From Geobacter sp. (GTDB lineage Bacteria > Desulfobacterota > Desulfuromonadia > Geobacterales > Pseudopelobacteraceae): DNA of 64,000 nucleotides. Positions within the stretch are counted from its first letter, which is position 1, and the number at the start of each line of letters is the position of its first letter. The stretch is taken from NCBI GenBank assembly GCA_003574895.1, contig PJFB01000016.1, positions 1 through 64,000 of the forward strand. The letters run 5' to 3'. A program made the translations under genes and the position numbers. Below the pieces are notes generated by a model that saw nothing but the letters and a program-made list of their open reading frames with translations, searched no databases and was not told the origin of the DNA. Positions 1 through 8,618 of this stretch are shown piece by piece.

Positions 1-168
1 ATAAATCTTCTTAACCAATCTCTGATATCTTAACTGTAAAACAAAAACAGGGCATTAGGCCGGACTGTTGTTGTTAAAAAATATAGTATTGCAATAACTT
101 CAGCATATATTGTAGAAATCACCCGACAGTAATTTACCGGCGCAACAAACCGGGATGGGGAGTATTTC

Positions 169-1446
169 TTGAGAGCGCTTATCATAGCAACAGCAATTTT
201 TATGTCTGCCACCATCGCGTTCGCAGATGTGCGCGACGAGGCCGTGGCAGCAATTTCGAACATAAAAAAAAATCATTACGCGCAGGTCCAATCAGATGAG
301 ATGCGCAGTATCGACGCAGTCTTCTCTCTTGCTGAAAATCATTTCCGTAAAAACGAGCTCTCAGCTTCTGCCCGCTATTATCTTCTAACAATCCAGAAGA
401 TCAAAGTGCTGCTCACCACCCTGTCGCCACAACTTGCCCCAAGCACCAATTCGGAGCCTCAACCAATATCCAACCAGACTGCCCTTGAAGACACACAGCA
501 GAACAAAACATTGTCTGACAACATCAGCTTGCCATTGACGAACCAACAGGATGATCCGAAACCACTGCACACAAACGCGCAAATCCCAGAAGAGTCCGAT
601 TCTGATGCAGCCTACGAAGAACCGTTATCTGCAAGCATTATCGGGAATGCCAGCATATACAGAGTAATCAGGAACGATACGATGAGACTTGTAGCGGCAA
701 AACTGGGGGTCAGCCGGCAGCATCTTGCAATGATGAACGGACTGGACTCCAATGCAGCCCTCAAAGTTGGACAGAAGCTCAAATACAATAACCGCAAAAT
801 CATACCGAAGCGCCTGGAAAACGGAATAATCGTCAATATTCCTGACTTGACACTTTACTATTTCAGACAAGGAAAGCTGGCCGTATATATGCCCGTGGCC
901 CTTGGGTCGGCCAAAAGAAACAAAAAACACGATTGGCAAACACCAACCGGCAAGTTCAAGATTATTGGCAAACAAAAGGATCCGACCTGGTTTATACCTC
1001 ACTCCATCAGGTCTGAACTGGAGAATTTGGGCAAAGAAGTCAACTCCACAATCCCTCCAGGTCCTGAAAACCCGCTTGGGAAGTACGCCGTCAAAACATC
1101 GCTTCCCGGCATTTTGATACATAGCACCACAAAACCGGGATCGATCTACAGCTTTGCCAGCCATGGGTGCATACGAGTTTCACCGGGACGAATGGAGGAG
1201 TTCTTCAAGGAAGTAAAGATAAACACGCCGGGCGAAATCATCTATCGCCCGGTAAAATTGGCCGTTACCATGGATGGGCGCATCTTTCTTGAAGTTCATC
1301 GGGATTTCTACGGGTTGACCCCCGAACTGGGAAACAAGGCCAAACAAATGATCGAAAAAAACAAGCTTTCCGATCGGGTGGACTGGAAGAAGGTCGAAGC
1401 GGTCATCAAGCAGAAAGAGGGGATTGCAAAGGATATAACATTCTGA
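169..1446 (+). CDS. L,D-transpeptidase with LysM domain (YkuD/ErfK family)
   Basis: Probable periplasmic L,D-transpeptidase that forms or remodels 3-3 peptidoglycan crosslinks or anchors proteins to the wall. The 425-residue product starts with a signal peptide (about residues 1-20). A helical region follows, then a low-complexity linker, a LysM peptidoglycan-binding segment (about 160-205) and a YkuD catalytic domain (about 220-365) ending in the signature SHGCIRVS, whose Cys is the nucleophile. The start is a TTG with a GGGATGGGGAG ribosome site about seven bases upstream; no ATG fits better. It converges with the PBP1A gene downstream, so both neighbours act on the cell wall. The N-terminal helical extension is unassigned. 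Confidence 0.85.
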   Translation: MRALIIATAIFMSATIAFADVRDEAVAAISNIKKNHYAQVQSDEMRSIDAVFSLAENHFRKNELSASARYYLLTIQKIKVLLTTLSPQLAPSTNSEPQPISNQTALEDTQQNKTLSDNISLPLTNQQDDPKPLHTNAQIPEESDSDAAYEEPLSASIIGNASIYRVIRNDTMRLVAAKLGVSRQHLAMMNGLDSNAALKVGQKLKYNNRKIIPKRLENGIIVNIPDLTLYYFRQGKLAVYMPVALGSAKRNKKHDWQTPTGKFKIIGKQKDPTWFIPHSIRSELENLGKEVNSTIPPGPENPLGKYAVKTSLPGILIHSTTKPGSIYSFASHGCIRVSPGRMEEFFKEVKINTPGEIIYRPVKLAVTMDGRIFLEVHRDFYGLTPELGNKAKQMIEKNKLSDRVDWKKVEAVIKQKEGIAKDITF

Positions 1447-1536
1447 CAGCAGTTTCTCTATACATACAAACATAGCCCCAAATACGCACAAAAATCTTTT
1501 ATCCGGAGCTTACAGCCAAACCAATTCAACTGCGAA

Positions 1537-3891
1537 TCAGTTTTCCTTGGAGGCAGGCTTGACTGGCGGCGCTCCTTCTTCATCATACGACGACGGCTCA
1601 GTCCCTTTGATGAAACACTCCATGATTGCCCCCGGAGTGCCTTCCCTGGCAAGCTTGCCGGTACGTGGATTGATGAGCACGAAGGTAACGTTTTCCGGTG
1701 CTTCGAAATCTTCCATGGGCATTGTTGCCGCCGCTTTTTGCATGAACTCGGCCCAGATTGGTGCAGCAGCCTGTCCGCCCGAACCGCCTGCGCCAAGGGA
1801 GCGTTCCTGGTCGTAGCCCACCCACACGCCTGCCACTAATTGAGGAATGTAGCCGACAAACCAAGCATCTTTGGCATCATTGGTAGTCCCGGTCTTGCCG
1901 GCAACCGGACGTCCGACAATCGAGGCTCGATGGCCAGTGCCGCTGGACACGACGCTTTGCATCAAATTGGTTATAACATACGAAGTTTCCGGTGAAACAA
2001 CTGGTACCGGCACAGGTGCAGCGACCTGCTGCAGAATGTTTCCGTCATTATCGGTCACCTTGGTTATAAAGGTGGTTGGCAGCGACTCTCCCTTATTGTC
2101 AAAAACCGCGTAAGCCGCAGTGAGCTCCAAAGGTGATACACTCGCAGCACCCAAAGCTAGAGCCAGGTTAGCTGGGATCTGCGAGGTAAACCCCAGTTTC
2201 CTGGCATAGTCTGCTGCATACGGGGCACCTATCTGCTCAAGGATCTTAACACTGACGATATTAATAGAATTAGTCAAAGCCTCGCGCATGGTAACCGGCC
2301 CGCGGAAAATACCATCGTAATTCTTGGGCTTCCAGGTGCCACCTGCACCGTCAGGGTATTCAACCTCAGAATCGTCGATTATGGTGGCTGGCGTTAACCC
2401 TTTATCCAGGGCTGCCGCGTAGATGATAGGCTTGAAGGCTGAACCGGCGTTGCGCTTGGCTTGGATCGCCCGGTTGAACTGGCTTTTTTTGAAGTCATAG
2501 CCCCCGACCATGGCCTTGATGCCGCCGGTACGAGGGTCAATGGCCACCAGTGCCGCCTGGACCTCCGGTGTCTGGTCAAGGGCGAACTGGGCACCCTCCT
2601 TGTTGATTTCCGGGGCAACAACCGAAACCTCGATCACCGACCCGAGCGTTAATGCCTTGCTTCCCTTTTTTTCCGGTTTTCCGTAGCTGTTGACCATGCC
2701 GACACGGCCGGCCCACGCCATGTTTTTCCGGGTGAGGATCCCCTTGCGGTCGCCTACCCTCACCAATACCTCGCCTTTTTGCGGATTGGCGCTTACCACC
2801 ACTCCTTGATAAGTTTCGCCGATCTTGAGCAATGCCGAATCAATGCCATCTTCGACTTTGGCACAGAAGGCATCCACCTCCGCCTCTGAGAGATATTTCA
2901 GTGGGCCGCGGAAGCCTTGCCGCTTGTCAACTTCCTTGAGGCCGTTCCTGACGCTTTCGTAGGCGGCCTGCTGCATGGCAGCATTCATGGTGGTATAAAT
3001 TTTCAGCCCTCCCTTGTAGAGCTGATCCTCGCCGTACTTCTGTTCAAGTTGAATACGCAACTGTTCCAAAAAATATGCTGACTGGTCATTATTGACCTTT
3101 TTCATGGGATGGATAGATATTGGGGTCGCCTTGGCGTGTTCGGCCTCGACCTGGGTAATATAGCCTTCACTGACCATTCGTTCCAACACATAGGACTGAC
3201 GTTCGCGGGCCCTGTCCAAGTGCTTGATGGGAGAGTAAGCGTTTGGCGCCTTGGGGAGCCCGGCCAACATGGCAATTTCCGCCAGATTCAGCTGATCCAC
3301 ATCTTTTCCAAAATAGGTCTCTGCTGCAGCTTGAACTCCATAGGCCCCTCCGCCCAAATAAATCTGGTTGAGGTAAAGATAGAGGATCTCATCCTTGGAG
3401 AGCTTCTCCTCCATGCGTGTTGCCAGGATGGCCTCCTTTATCTTGCGGGAGTAACTCTTTTCCGGCGTCAGCAGCATGGACTTTGTCACCTGCTGGGTTA
3501 TGGTCGAAGCCCCCTCCTTTTTGCGACCGGAGATGAGATTTTTAACCGCTGCCCGGACAATGCCGAAATAATCGATCCCCTTGTGGGAGTAAAAATTGGA
3601 ATCCTCGGCTGCCACAAAAGCCTGGATCAGCTTGCGCGGCATTTTATTAACAGGAACCACGATCCTGCGTTCCAGATAAAACTCGCCCACAAGGCTGCCG
3701 TCATCACCAAAAACCTGCGATACGATTGGCGGCTTATAGTCAGCCAGGCGATCTACCTTGGGCAATCTGGCGAGCAGGTAAAAAACATATCCGGCAACAC
3801 CCAGTGCGGCAACGACTACAACAGTAACGATTATTAGGAGTGCCGAAGCAAGGAACTTCTTTCCGGCGCCAGATGATACCTTTCTGTCCAT
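1537..3891 (-). CDS. mrcA: Penicillin-binding protein 1A (bifunctional)
   Basis: Class A PBP that polymerises glycan strands and crosslinks the stem peptides at the inner membrane. The 784-residue product has one N-terminal membrane helix (about 12-37). The glycosyltransferase domain carries the EDSNFYSHKGID catalytic block. An OB-like insert precedes the transpeptidase domain, which has the SxxK motif in GSAFKPI, an SxN motif in TNSINIV and KTGTTNDAKDAWF. All three catalytic motifs are intact and the length is normal for PBP1A. The gene stands alone and converges with the L,D-transpeptidase gene at lower coordinates. Confidence 0.95.
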   Translation of the reverse strand: MDRKVSSGAGKKFLASALLIIVTVVVVAALGVAGYVFYLLARLPKVDRLADYKPPIVSQVFGDDGSLVGEFYLERRIVVPVNKMPRKLIQAFVAAEDSNFYSHKGIDYFGIVRAAVKNLISGRKKEGASTITQQVTKSMLLTPEKSYSRKIKEAILATRMEEKLSKDEILYLYLNQIYLGGGAYGVQAAAETYFGKDVDQLNLAEIAMLAGLPKAPNAYSPIKHLDRARERQSYVLERMVSEGYITQVEAEHAKATPISIHPMKKVNNDQSAYFLEQLRIQLEQKYGEDQLYKGGLKIYTTMNAAMQQAAYESVRNGLKEVDKRQGFRGPLKYLSEAEVDAFCAKVEDGIDSALLKIGETYQGVVVSANPQKGEVLVRVGDRKGILTRKNMAWAGRVGMVNSYGKPEKKGSKALTLGSVIEVSVVAPEINKEGAQFALDQTPEVQAALVAIDPRTGGIKAMVGGYDFKKSQFNRAIQAKRNAGSAFKPIIYAAALDKGLTPATIIDDSEVEYPDGAGGTWKPKNYDGIFRGPVTMREALTNSINIVSVKILEQIGAPYAADYARKLGFTSQIPANLALALGAASVSPLELTAAYAVFDNKGESLPTTFITKVTDNDGNILQQVAAPVPVPVVSPETSYVITNLMQSVVSSGTGHRASIVGRPVAGKTGTTNDAKDAWFVGYIPQLVAGVWVGYDQERSLGAGGSGGQAAAPIWAEFMQKAAATMPMEDFEAPENVTFVLINPRTGKLAREGTPGAIMECFIKGTEPSSYDEEGAPPVKPASKEN

Positions 3892-4098
3892 TCAATATTC
3901 CTTCTGCCTTGCAAGAATTGCAAAGTTAGATCCATCTGTGTGTCAACAACTCACAATCCGATTAAAATAGCGCATATCAACAAATGAATTCAAGCAGAAT
4001 AACAAGGCCATATTGAGCTTGCCAAGCCCGCCTAAGCAGTTATAATCTTTTCGTTGTCCGGACTTCCGCAACCCAGTGGTAAGCACGCAAGGAGTGCC

Positions 4099-5310
4099 AT
4101 GAGACTCTTTTCAAACCGTAGCGTCAATACAACCTTCAACATCATTTCCTCCCTGCTCCTTGTAGCTCTATTCCTGGCTCTGGCCTTTAATAACTATCGC
4201 AGGGAGCAGGCGCTAATCATCAACGGAGCAGTAGATAACGCCCGTTCCATCGCACGCCAGATCATCGTAACCCGCGACTATATCTCAAAAATTGTCACTG
4301 ACGAACCTGAACACAACTACAACCTCGTCCCCCAGGTGGTGGCCACCAAGATTGCCCAGCAGCTCACCAGCGGTTCGCGCTATTATGTCCGCCAGGTTTC
4401 GCTACGCTATCGCAACCCCAGCAACCGTCCGGACTCATTCGAGACCAACCAGTTAACCATCTTTAGAGATGTCAAGGCCCAGGAAACCTGGCAGGTAGCC
4501 AACCAAAACGGGGAAAAAGCCCTCCGCTTCATGCTACCAATGAAAGCCGACCAATCATGCCTGGCATGCCACGGCAGCTACGACACGGCCCCTCACTTCG
4601 TCCAGGTGCGCTTTCCGCGCGGCCATTTTTCCTATGGCTACAAAGTGGGAGAAGTGATCGGCGCGGTCTCGGTTTCCGTACCCATGAATGAACTTTATCG
4701 GCAAATCAGCTCCAACCTCAAACGAGACTTATTCTTCGACGGAGCCGTCCTGATCATCTTTGTCATCATTACCGGCTTGCTTATTCGCAAGACCATCCTC
4801 ACCCCGGTCAAGGCCGTTGCCACGCATATCTCCGATGTTGCCAGAACCGGTAATTTCTCGACCAGGCTCGACAAAACAATCAACAACGAGATCGGCGAAC
4901 TCATCAACTCCTTCAATGAACTCATGTCCGAACTGGACCGCAAGACCCTGCAGAGGATAGAGTCCGAAGATCGCTACCGCAACTTTATCGAGATTGCCCA
5001 GTCACCCATCATCACCTTCATGGCCGACGGCAAGATCGTCATCTCCAACCAGAAGGCAGAGAGGCTCTTCGGCCTTACCAAGGAGGAACTGCTAGGGCAG
5101 AGTGTCTTTGATTTCATGGAAAACGGTGAGGAGCTTCGAGCAGCAGTGGAAGATTATTACAGCGCTGGGACCAGCAAATTGATCGGTACAACGACCAGGC
5201 AGAAAGTCAGGGATGTCTGCGGCCAGATCATAGAGGTCGAGATGGTCATCTCGGTTTCCCAATCAGACCAGACCCAGATGTTCAGCGCTATCCTGCGGGC
5301 TGTGAAGTGA
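4099..5310 (+). CDS. Membrane sensor with Tll0287-like c-heme domain, HAMP and PAS, no output domain
   Basis: Predicted inner-membrane redox or gas sensor. An N-terminal membrane helix is followed by a periplasmic Tll0287-like (DUF3365) domain containing CLACHGS, a CxxCH site for covalent heme c. A second membrane helix follows (around residue 220-240), then a HAMP region and a PAS domain that runs to the C-terminus. No kinase, cyclase or methyl-accepting domain follows, so its output is unclear. I chose the ATG at 4099 over a TTG at 4054 because AAGGAG lies five bases before it. The product is 403 residues and the gene stands alone. Confidence 0.8.
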   Translation: MRLFSNRSVNTTFNIISSLLLVALFLALAFNNYRREQALIINGAVDNARSIARQIIVTRDYISKIVTDEPEHNYNLVPQVVATKIAQQLTSGSRYYVRQVSLRYRNPSNRPDSFETNQLTIFRDVKAQETWQVANQNGEKALRFMLPMKADQSCLACHGSYDTAPHFVQVRFPRGHFSYGYKVGEVIGAVSVSVPMNELYRQISSNLKRDLFFDGAVLIIFVIITGLLIRKTILTPVKAVATHISDVARTGNFSTRLDKTINNEIGELINSFNELMSELDRKTLQRIESEDRYRNFIEIAQSPIITFMADGKIVISNQKAERLFGLTKEELLGQSVFDFMENGEELRAAVEDYYSAGTSKLIGTTTRQKVRDVCGQIIEVEMVISVSQSDQTQMFSAILRAVK

Positions 5311-5342
5311 TGACCCGGCGTGAATTGCACGCCACGGAAAAT

Positions 5343-6146
5343 TCAATGTTGGCAACTCGGACAAAAAACCGTGCTTCGGTTCCCCAGCCGAATTTCCTCC
5401 AACGCCCCGCCGCAGCGAGTGCAGGCCCCTTTGCCCCGCCCGTACACGTCAAACTCCAACGGATGATAGGCAACAGTGTCCTCCGCCACCCGGTAGGTGC
5501 TCCCCTGCTCGATGGATTCCAGCAACACTTCACGTATGCTAAGGGCCAGTCGCTCGCATTCAGCGGGGGTTAGGGACGAAGCTGGCCGATCGGGGCGGAT
5601 AGCAGCGCGGAACAACGCCTCATTGGCGTAGATGTTGCCAACCCCGGCAACCATTGCCGCGTTCATGATCAACAGCTTCACCGCAACCCTCCGGGACCGG
5701 CTCACCCTGAAAAGATAGCTGCCATCAAAGACTGAGGTCAAAGGCTCCGGCCCGATCCCCGACAGCAGCGGGTGCTCGGCGGGTGAGCCCGATGTCCAGA
5801 TCACTGTCCCGAATTTGCGTGGATCATGAAAACGCAGCAGCGAGCCGTCAGCGAAGAAGACGTCGAGATGATCGTGTTTTCCGGGAAGCAGCGGATCTGG
5901 GAGATGCCGGAGAAAACCGGTCATGCCAAGATGAATGATCAGGCTTCCCGCTTCACAATCGAACAACAGGTACTTGCCCCGTCGGCCCACGGATCGCATG
6001 GTCCGCCCAGGCAGGACTGTTTCCAGCTCCCCGGGGATCGGCAAGCGCAATTTCGGCGTCCGCACCTTCACCACTTCGATCCTTTTGCCAACCACTTCCC
6101 GCTCCAGCCTGCGTCGGGTCAGTTCCACCTCGGGGAGTTCCGGCAC
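5343..6146 (-). CDS. mutM: Formamidopyrimidine-DNA glycosylase
   Basis: Base-excision repair enzyme that removes 8-oxoguanine and formamidopyrimidines and nicks the abasic site. The 267-residue product begins with the diagnostic MPELPEVE, where Pro2 is the Schiff-base nucleophile and Glu3 the acid. It ends with a C4 zinc finger of the form CxxC-x16-CxxC (CTRC ... CPSC), which binds DNA. Length and motifs are complete. It lies downstream of the nitroreductase gene on the same strand with a gap of about 80 bases, so co-transcription with the hgcAB block is possible but not shown. Confidence 0.95.
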   Translation of the reverse strand: MPELPEVELTRRRLEREVVGKRIEVVKVRTPKLRLPIPGELETVLPGRTMRSVGRRGKYLLFDCEAGSLIIHLGMTGFLRHLPDPLLPGKHDHLDVFFADGSLLRFHDPRKFGTVIWTSGSPAEHPLLSGIGPEPLTSVFDGSYLFRVSRSRRVAVKLLIMNAAMVAGVGNIYANEALFRAAIRPDRPASSLTPAECERLALSIREVLLESIEQGSTYRVAEDTVAYHPLEFDVYGRGKGACTRCGGALEEIRLGNRSTVFCPSCQH

Positions 6147-6225
6147 TTACACCTCCTGCGGCCATTCCGCCTCAATATCCAATAATCAGACGACCACTCA
6201 CACAACATAGTATAAAATTAGAGAT

Positions 6226-6774
6226 TCAGCCGGGGTATCCATTATAGGCCATTATCTCATCCAGACCTTTGCGGACCTTTCTGCGCACTGCCGGACTTTC
6301 CGGGTAACCAAGGGTGATCACCAGTGGCACCCTCTTCGACCCCGAAATTCCCAGGAGTCCCTGGACACCTTTCTCATCGAACCACCCCAGGATACAGGTT
6401 CCCAACCCCTCTTCCGTAGCCTGAAGACAGAAGTTTTCCGCGGCCATGCCGATATCCATCAGGTAGTAGGGCTTGTCCTTCACAATGCCTCCGATCCGCG
6501 GTAGCAGGTTGGGCCTTTCCGCCACGACCGCCACCAGGACTGGTGCGGTGAGCGCAAAACGGTTGCCCGGCATGACGATGTCGTACAATCGCCCGGCCAA
6601 GGTTTTTCTCAGTTCCGGATCATCCACCACGACAAAGAACCAGGGTTGGCTGTTGCAAGCCGATGGCGCAAGCCTGGCTGCCTCCAGGCACCTCTCGATT
6701 ATTGCCCGATCCACCAACTTGTCGAGATAACCTCGATCGCTTTGGCGCCTTTGTGCCAGCTCCAAAAAACTCAT
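6226..6774 (-). CDS. Nitroreductase family flavoprotein
   Basis: FMN-dependent oxidoreductase of the nitroreductase fold; the substrate cannot be read from sequence. The 182-residue product has the N-terminal RRS.RG-type FMN-binding region, SACNSQPW, and a central GMAAENFCLQATEEGLGTC segment typical of the family. AGGGA lies shortly before the ATG. The gene follows the AhpD-like selenoprotein gene by 37 bases on the same strand, so it is probably the fourth structural gene of the hgcAB transcript. Its presence there suggests redox or thiol chemistry, but no link with mercury is established. Confidence 0.8.
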   Translation of the reverse strand: MSFLELAQRRQSDRGYLDKLVDRAIIERCLEAARLAPSACNSQPWFFVVVDDPELRKTLAGRLYDIVMPGNRFALTAPVLVAVVAERPNLLPRIGGIVKDKPYYLMDIGMAAENFCLQATEEGLGTCILGWFDEKGVQGLLGISGSKRVPLVITLGYPESPAVRRKVRKGLDEIMAYNGYPG

Positions 6775-6811
6775 GCGTCATCCCTGCTTACGCTTAATAC
6801 GAAAATCATGT

Positions 6812-7108
6812 CTACTCCCGACAGAAACTCTTTCTTTTGCCGTGCATGGGCCGTTCCACTTCCCTGACCTGAGCGTTGATTCGACCGGCTGATACGGCCA
6901 TAACCACCGCCTGCACCGCCCCGATCTCCTCAGCGGTAATTCCAAGGTCCTTGGCCACGCCAAGGTAATGTTCCATTCAAGGATAACAGCCAAACGCCAT
7001 AGCAGTTGCCAGGTGCAGAAGAAGCGTGGTCTTTGGTTCCAGAATCTGGTTGTTGCGTGCGGCATCGTAGAAATCGCAGTACGTTTTTTGCTGTTTTTCG
7101 GGTAACAT
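6812..7108 (-). CDS. AhpD-like (carboxymuconolactone decarboxylase fold) selenoprotein, Sec at codon 44
   Basis: Small thiol-disulfide oxidoreductase of the AhpD/CMD fold. Translation from ATG 7108 (GGGAGG ribosome site) meets TGA at 6979-6977 and stays open to TAG at 6814-6812. Reading TGA as selenocysteine gives 98 residues with the site GCYPU-MEH, matching the family C-x-x-C-x-x-H active site with the second Cys replaced by Sec. Sequence after the TGA (EHYLGVAKDLGI, AVVMAVSAGRINAQVREV) is typical family sequence. A hairpin starts 11 nt after the TGA. CxxU AhpD-like selenoproteins are known in Geobacter relatives. The gene lies 35 bases downstream of hgcB. Confidence 0.88.
6949..6965 (-). 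promoter_or_regulatory. Probable bacterial SECIS hairpin of the AhpD-like gene
   Basis: On the minus strand the 17 bases form a perfect 7-bp stem, CCTTGGC/GCCAAGG, with loop GTG. It starts 11 nt after the in-frame TGA at 6979-6977, so the loop begins 18 nt after it. Bacterial SECIS elements lie inside the coding region just after UGA and have a G at the start of a small apical loop; the E. coli fdhF hairpin has the same 11-nt spacing. Confidence 0.75.
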
Positions 7109-7143
7109 GTTCCCTCCCTTATGACTTCCAATTCGTGCAATTG

Positions 7144-7434
7144 TCAGGAGCAACAGCCCCCTCCGGATGTGCGCAGCTTCCGTTCCTGCAACCACTCATT
7201 GATCAGACCCTCGGCGCAGCCGACCCCGGCATCGACCGCTATGGCCTTGACCGGGCAGTTGAGCGCACAGGCACCGCACTCCATGCAGGCATCCAGATCC
7301 CTGATGGAAGCTTTCTTCTCTGCCAGGGAGAATACCTGATGCGGACAAACCTCCAAGCACCTACCGCAACCGATGCAAGCGTCTTGATCAAGTTTCAATG
7401 TCGCCACGTTTTTCAAGTACCTGAAGCCTTTCAT
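7144..7434 (-). CDS. hgcB: HgcB, ferredoxin-like mercury methylation protein
   Basis: Two-[4Fe-4S] ferredoxin thought to return electrons to the corrinoid of HgcA and to bind Hg(II) during methylmercury formation. The 96-residue product has both cluster motifs, CIGCGRCLEVC (Cys20-30) and CMECGACALNC (Cys50-60). It also has the extra conserved Cys73 and a C-terminal vicinal pair Cys94-Cys95, features that separate HgcB from ordinary ferredoxins. AAGGAG lies six bases before the ATG. It follows hgcA by 10 bases. Identification rests on these residues together with the neighbouring HgcA. Confidence 0.93.
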   Translation of the reverse strand: MKGFRYLKNVATLKLDQDACIGCGRCLEVCPHQVFSLAEKKASIRDLDACMECGACALNCPVKAIAVDAGVGCAEGLINEWLQERKLRTSGGGCCS

Positions 7435-7444
7435 AATCAGCTCC

Positions 7445-8599
7445 TTACAGGAATCTTCCCACCAGTACAGAAACAACGCCGAGCAGTATCGCCACTCCCA
7501 TGGCCGGTAAGGCGATGCGCATCTCTTTCTTCACCCCTGAACGGGAGGTATAGGGGGAACAACCGGTGAAGTTCAGAGTGTAAAAGGCGCTAACCGCCGG
7601 CAGAGCCAGGATAATGGCCACTATCACCCACTTGCTCCAGGCTTGCCCTCCGGCGAGCAGATAGAATACACCGCACCACAACAGGCCGATGACGGCCCCC
7701 TTGAGAGCAAAACTCCTCCCCGGCAGCCAGGGGAGCAAGAGCGGGCCAACAACGATTCCGGCCAGCCATGCCCCAAGACAGGCGCAAAATGCCAACATAC
7801 CCGCCACCGGGTCACCCGAGACGGCCGATAGCAGCAAGCACACCACACCGATGACGGCGACCGATTTCAAGGCCCCCACCAACTCCACCGGGATCAACAC
7901 CAGCCGCTCGTAAAAGGTGAAGGTCAACTCCCGCATGGCCGGCGTGGTCAACATACCGTTATCCAGGTATGCCGGCAGCTCCGCGGCCCTTATGGTGGCG
8001 TAACTGACACTGAAACCGGTTTGGCGGGCCACCTCGTGGGCCGCCACGCCAGGCGCCCCCAAGATCGGTAACAACAATCTGCGGTGGCTGACCAGCTCGG
8101 CCAACCGGCTGGAGACGACCCTGCGCACCAATTCGCCGGTCCCGAAGGTCCCCTTGCCAGCCGCGCACCAGACATTGATGCCGTAGGTCTCCAGTACCAG
8201 CAGCCAGATATTGCGACCTTCCAGCGCACTACGGACGATGTCGTAACTCATCTTGTAGTTGGCGGTCACCACCACAGGGTCCGTGGTTGCCGGGTTATTG
8301 ATCGCGTAAAGACCGGGCGGGACCATGTAGTTCATCCGGCCCATACCCCAGCGTACCTTCCAGGCTCCCAGCATATCGGAAAGTCCGGTTTTGGTGCCTA
8401 TCCGCGCCACCCGCCCTGCCCCGGTTTGCAACCACCCCAGAAAACCGGGAACCTTTTCGTCAATTTCTCCGCCGCCGGCGGATATTGGGGGGCCTCAGCA
8501 GGGCGGCTTGTCCAGGCCAGCACAACCAGAATCAGGCCCAGCGGAAACACTCGAATTTTGATCCGCCCCGGCGCCAGTGGCAAATTCTTCTAACATCAT
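7445..8599 (-). CDS. hgcA: HgcA, corrinoid mercury methyltransferase; in-frame TGA suggests selenocysteine at codon 35
   Basis: Corrinoid protein that passes a methyl group to Hg(II). The family motif NVWCAAGKGTF is present (Cys at residue 145, lower-axial cobalt ligand), followed by about five membrane helices. Translation from ATG 8599 runs 34 codons, meets TGA at 8497-8495 and stays open to the end, giving 384 residues if TGA is decoded. The block GFLGWLQTGAGRV (about 52-64), which resembles HgcA N-termini, lies between the TGA and the first usable start (TTG 8431), and no ATG, GTG or TTG precedes it after the TGA. The TGA follows Cys34, giving a Cys-Sec pair, and a SECIS-like hairpin follows. 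Alternatives are a sequencing error or a shorter TTG/GTG-started protein. The HgcA identity is firm; the Sec is inference. Confidence 0.85.
8468..8482 (-). promoter_or_regulatory. Candidate SECIS hairpin within hgcA
   Basis: On the minus strand the 15 bases TCCGCC-GGC-GGCGGA form a perfect 6-bp stem with a loop starting GG. The stem starts 12 nt after the TGA at 8497-8495, so the loop begins 18 nt after the TGA, exactly as in the AhpD-like gene of the same operon. The local sequence is GC-rich, so chance pairing is possible. Confidence 0.6.
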
Positions 8600-8618
8600 G
8601 ATGCATCCCCACACAACA

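Noticed and set aside
7445-8431. HgcA starting at TTG 8431 as a plain shorter protein
   Set aside because: The GFLGWLQ-type block ahead of this TTG looks like family sequence and would be lost, and a better ATG with an open frame lies upstream of the TGA. It is kept only as an alternative.
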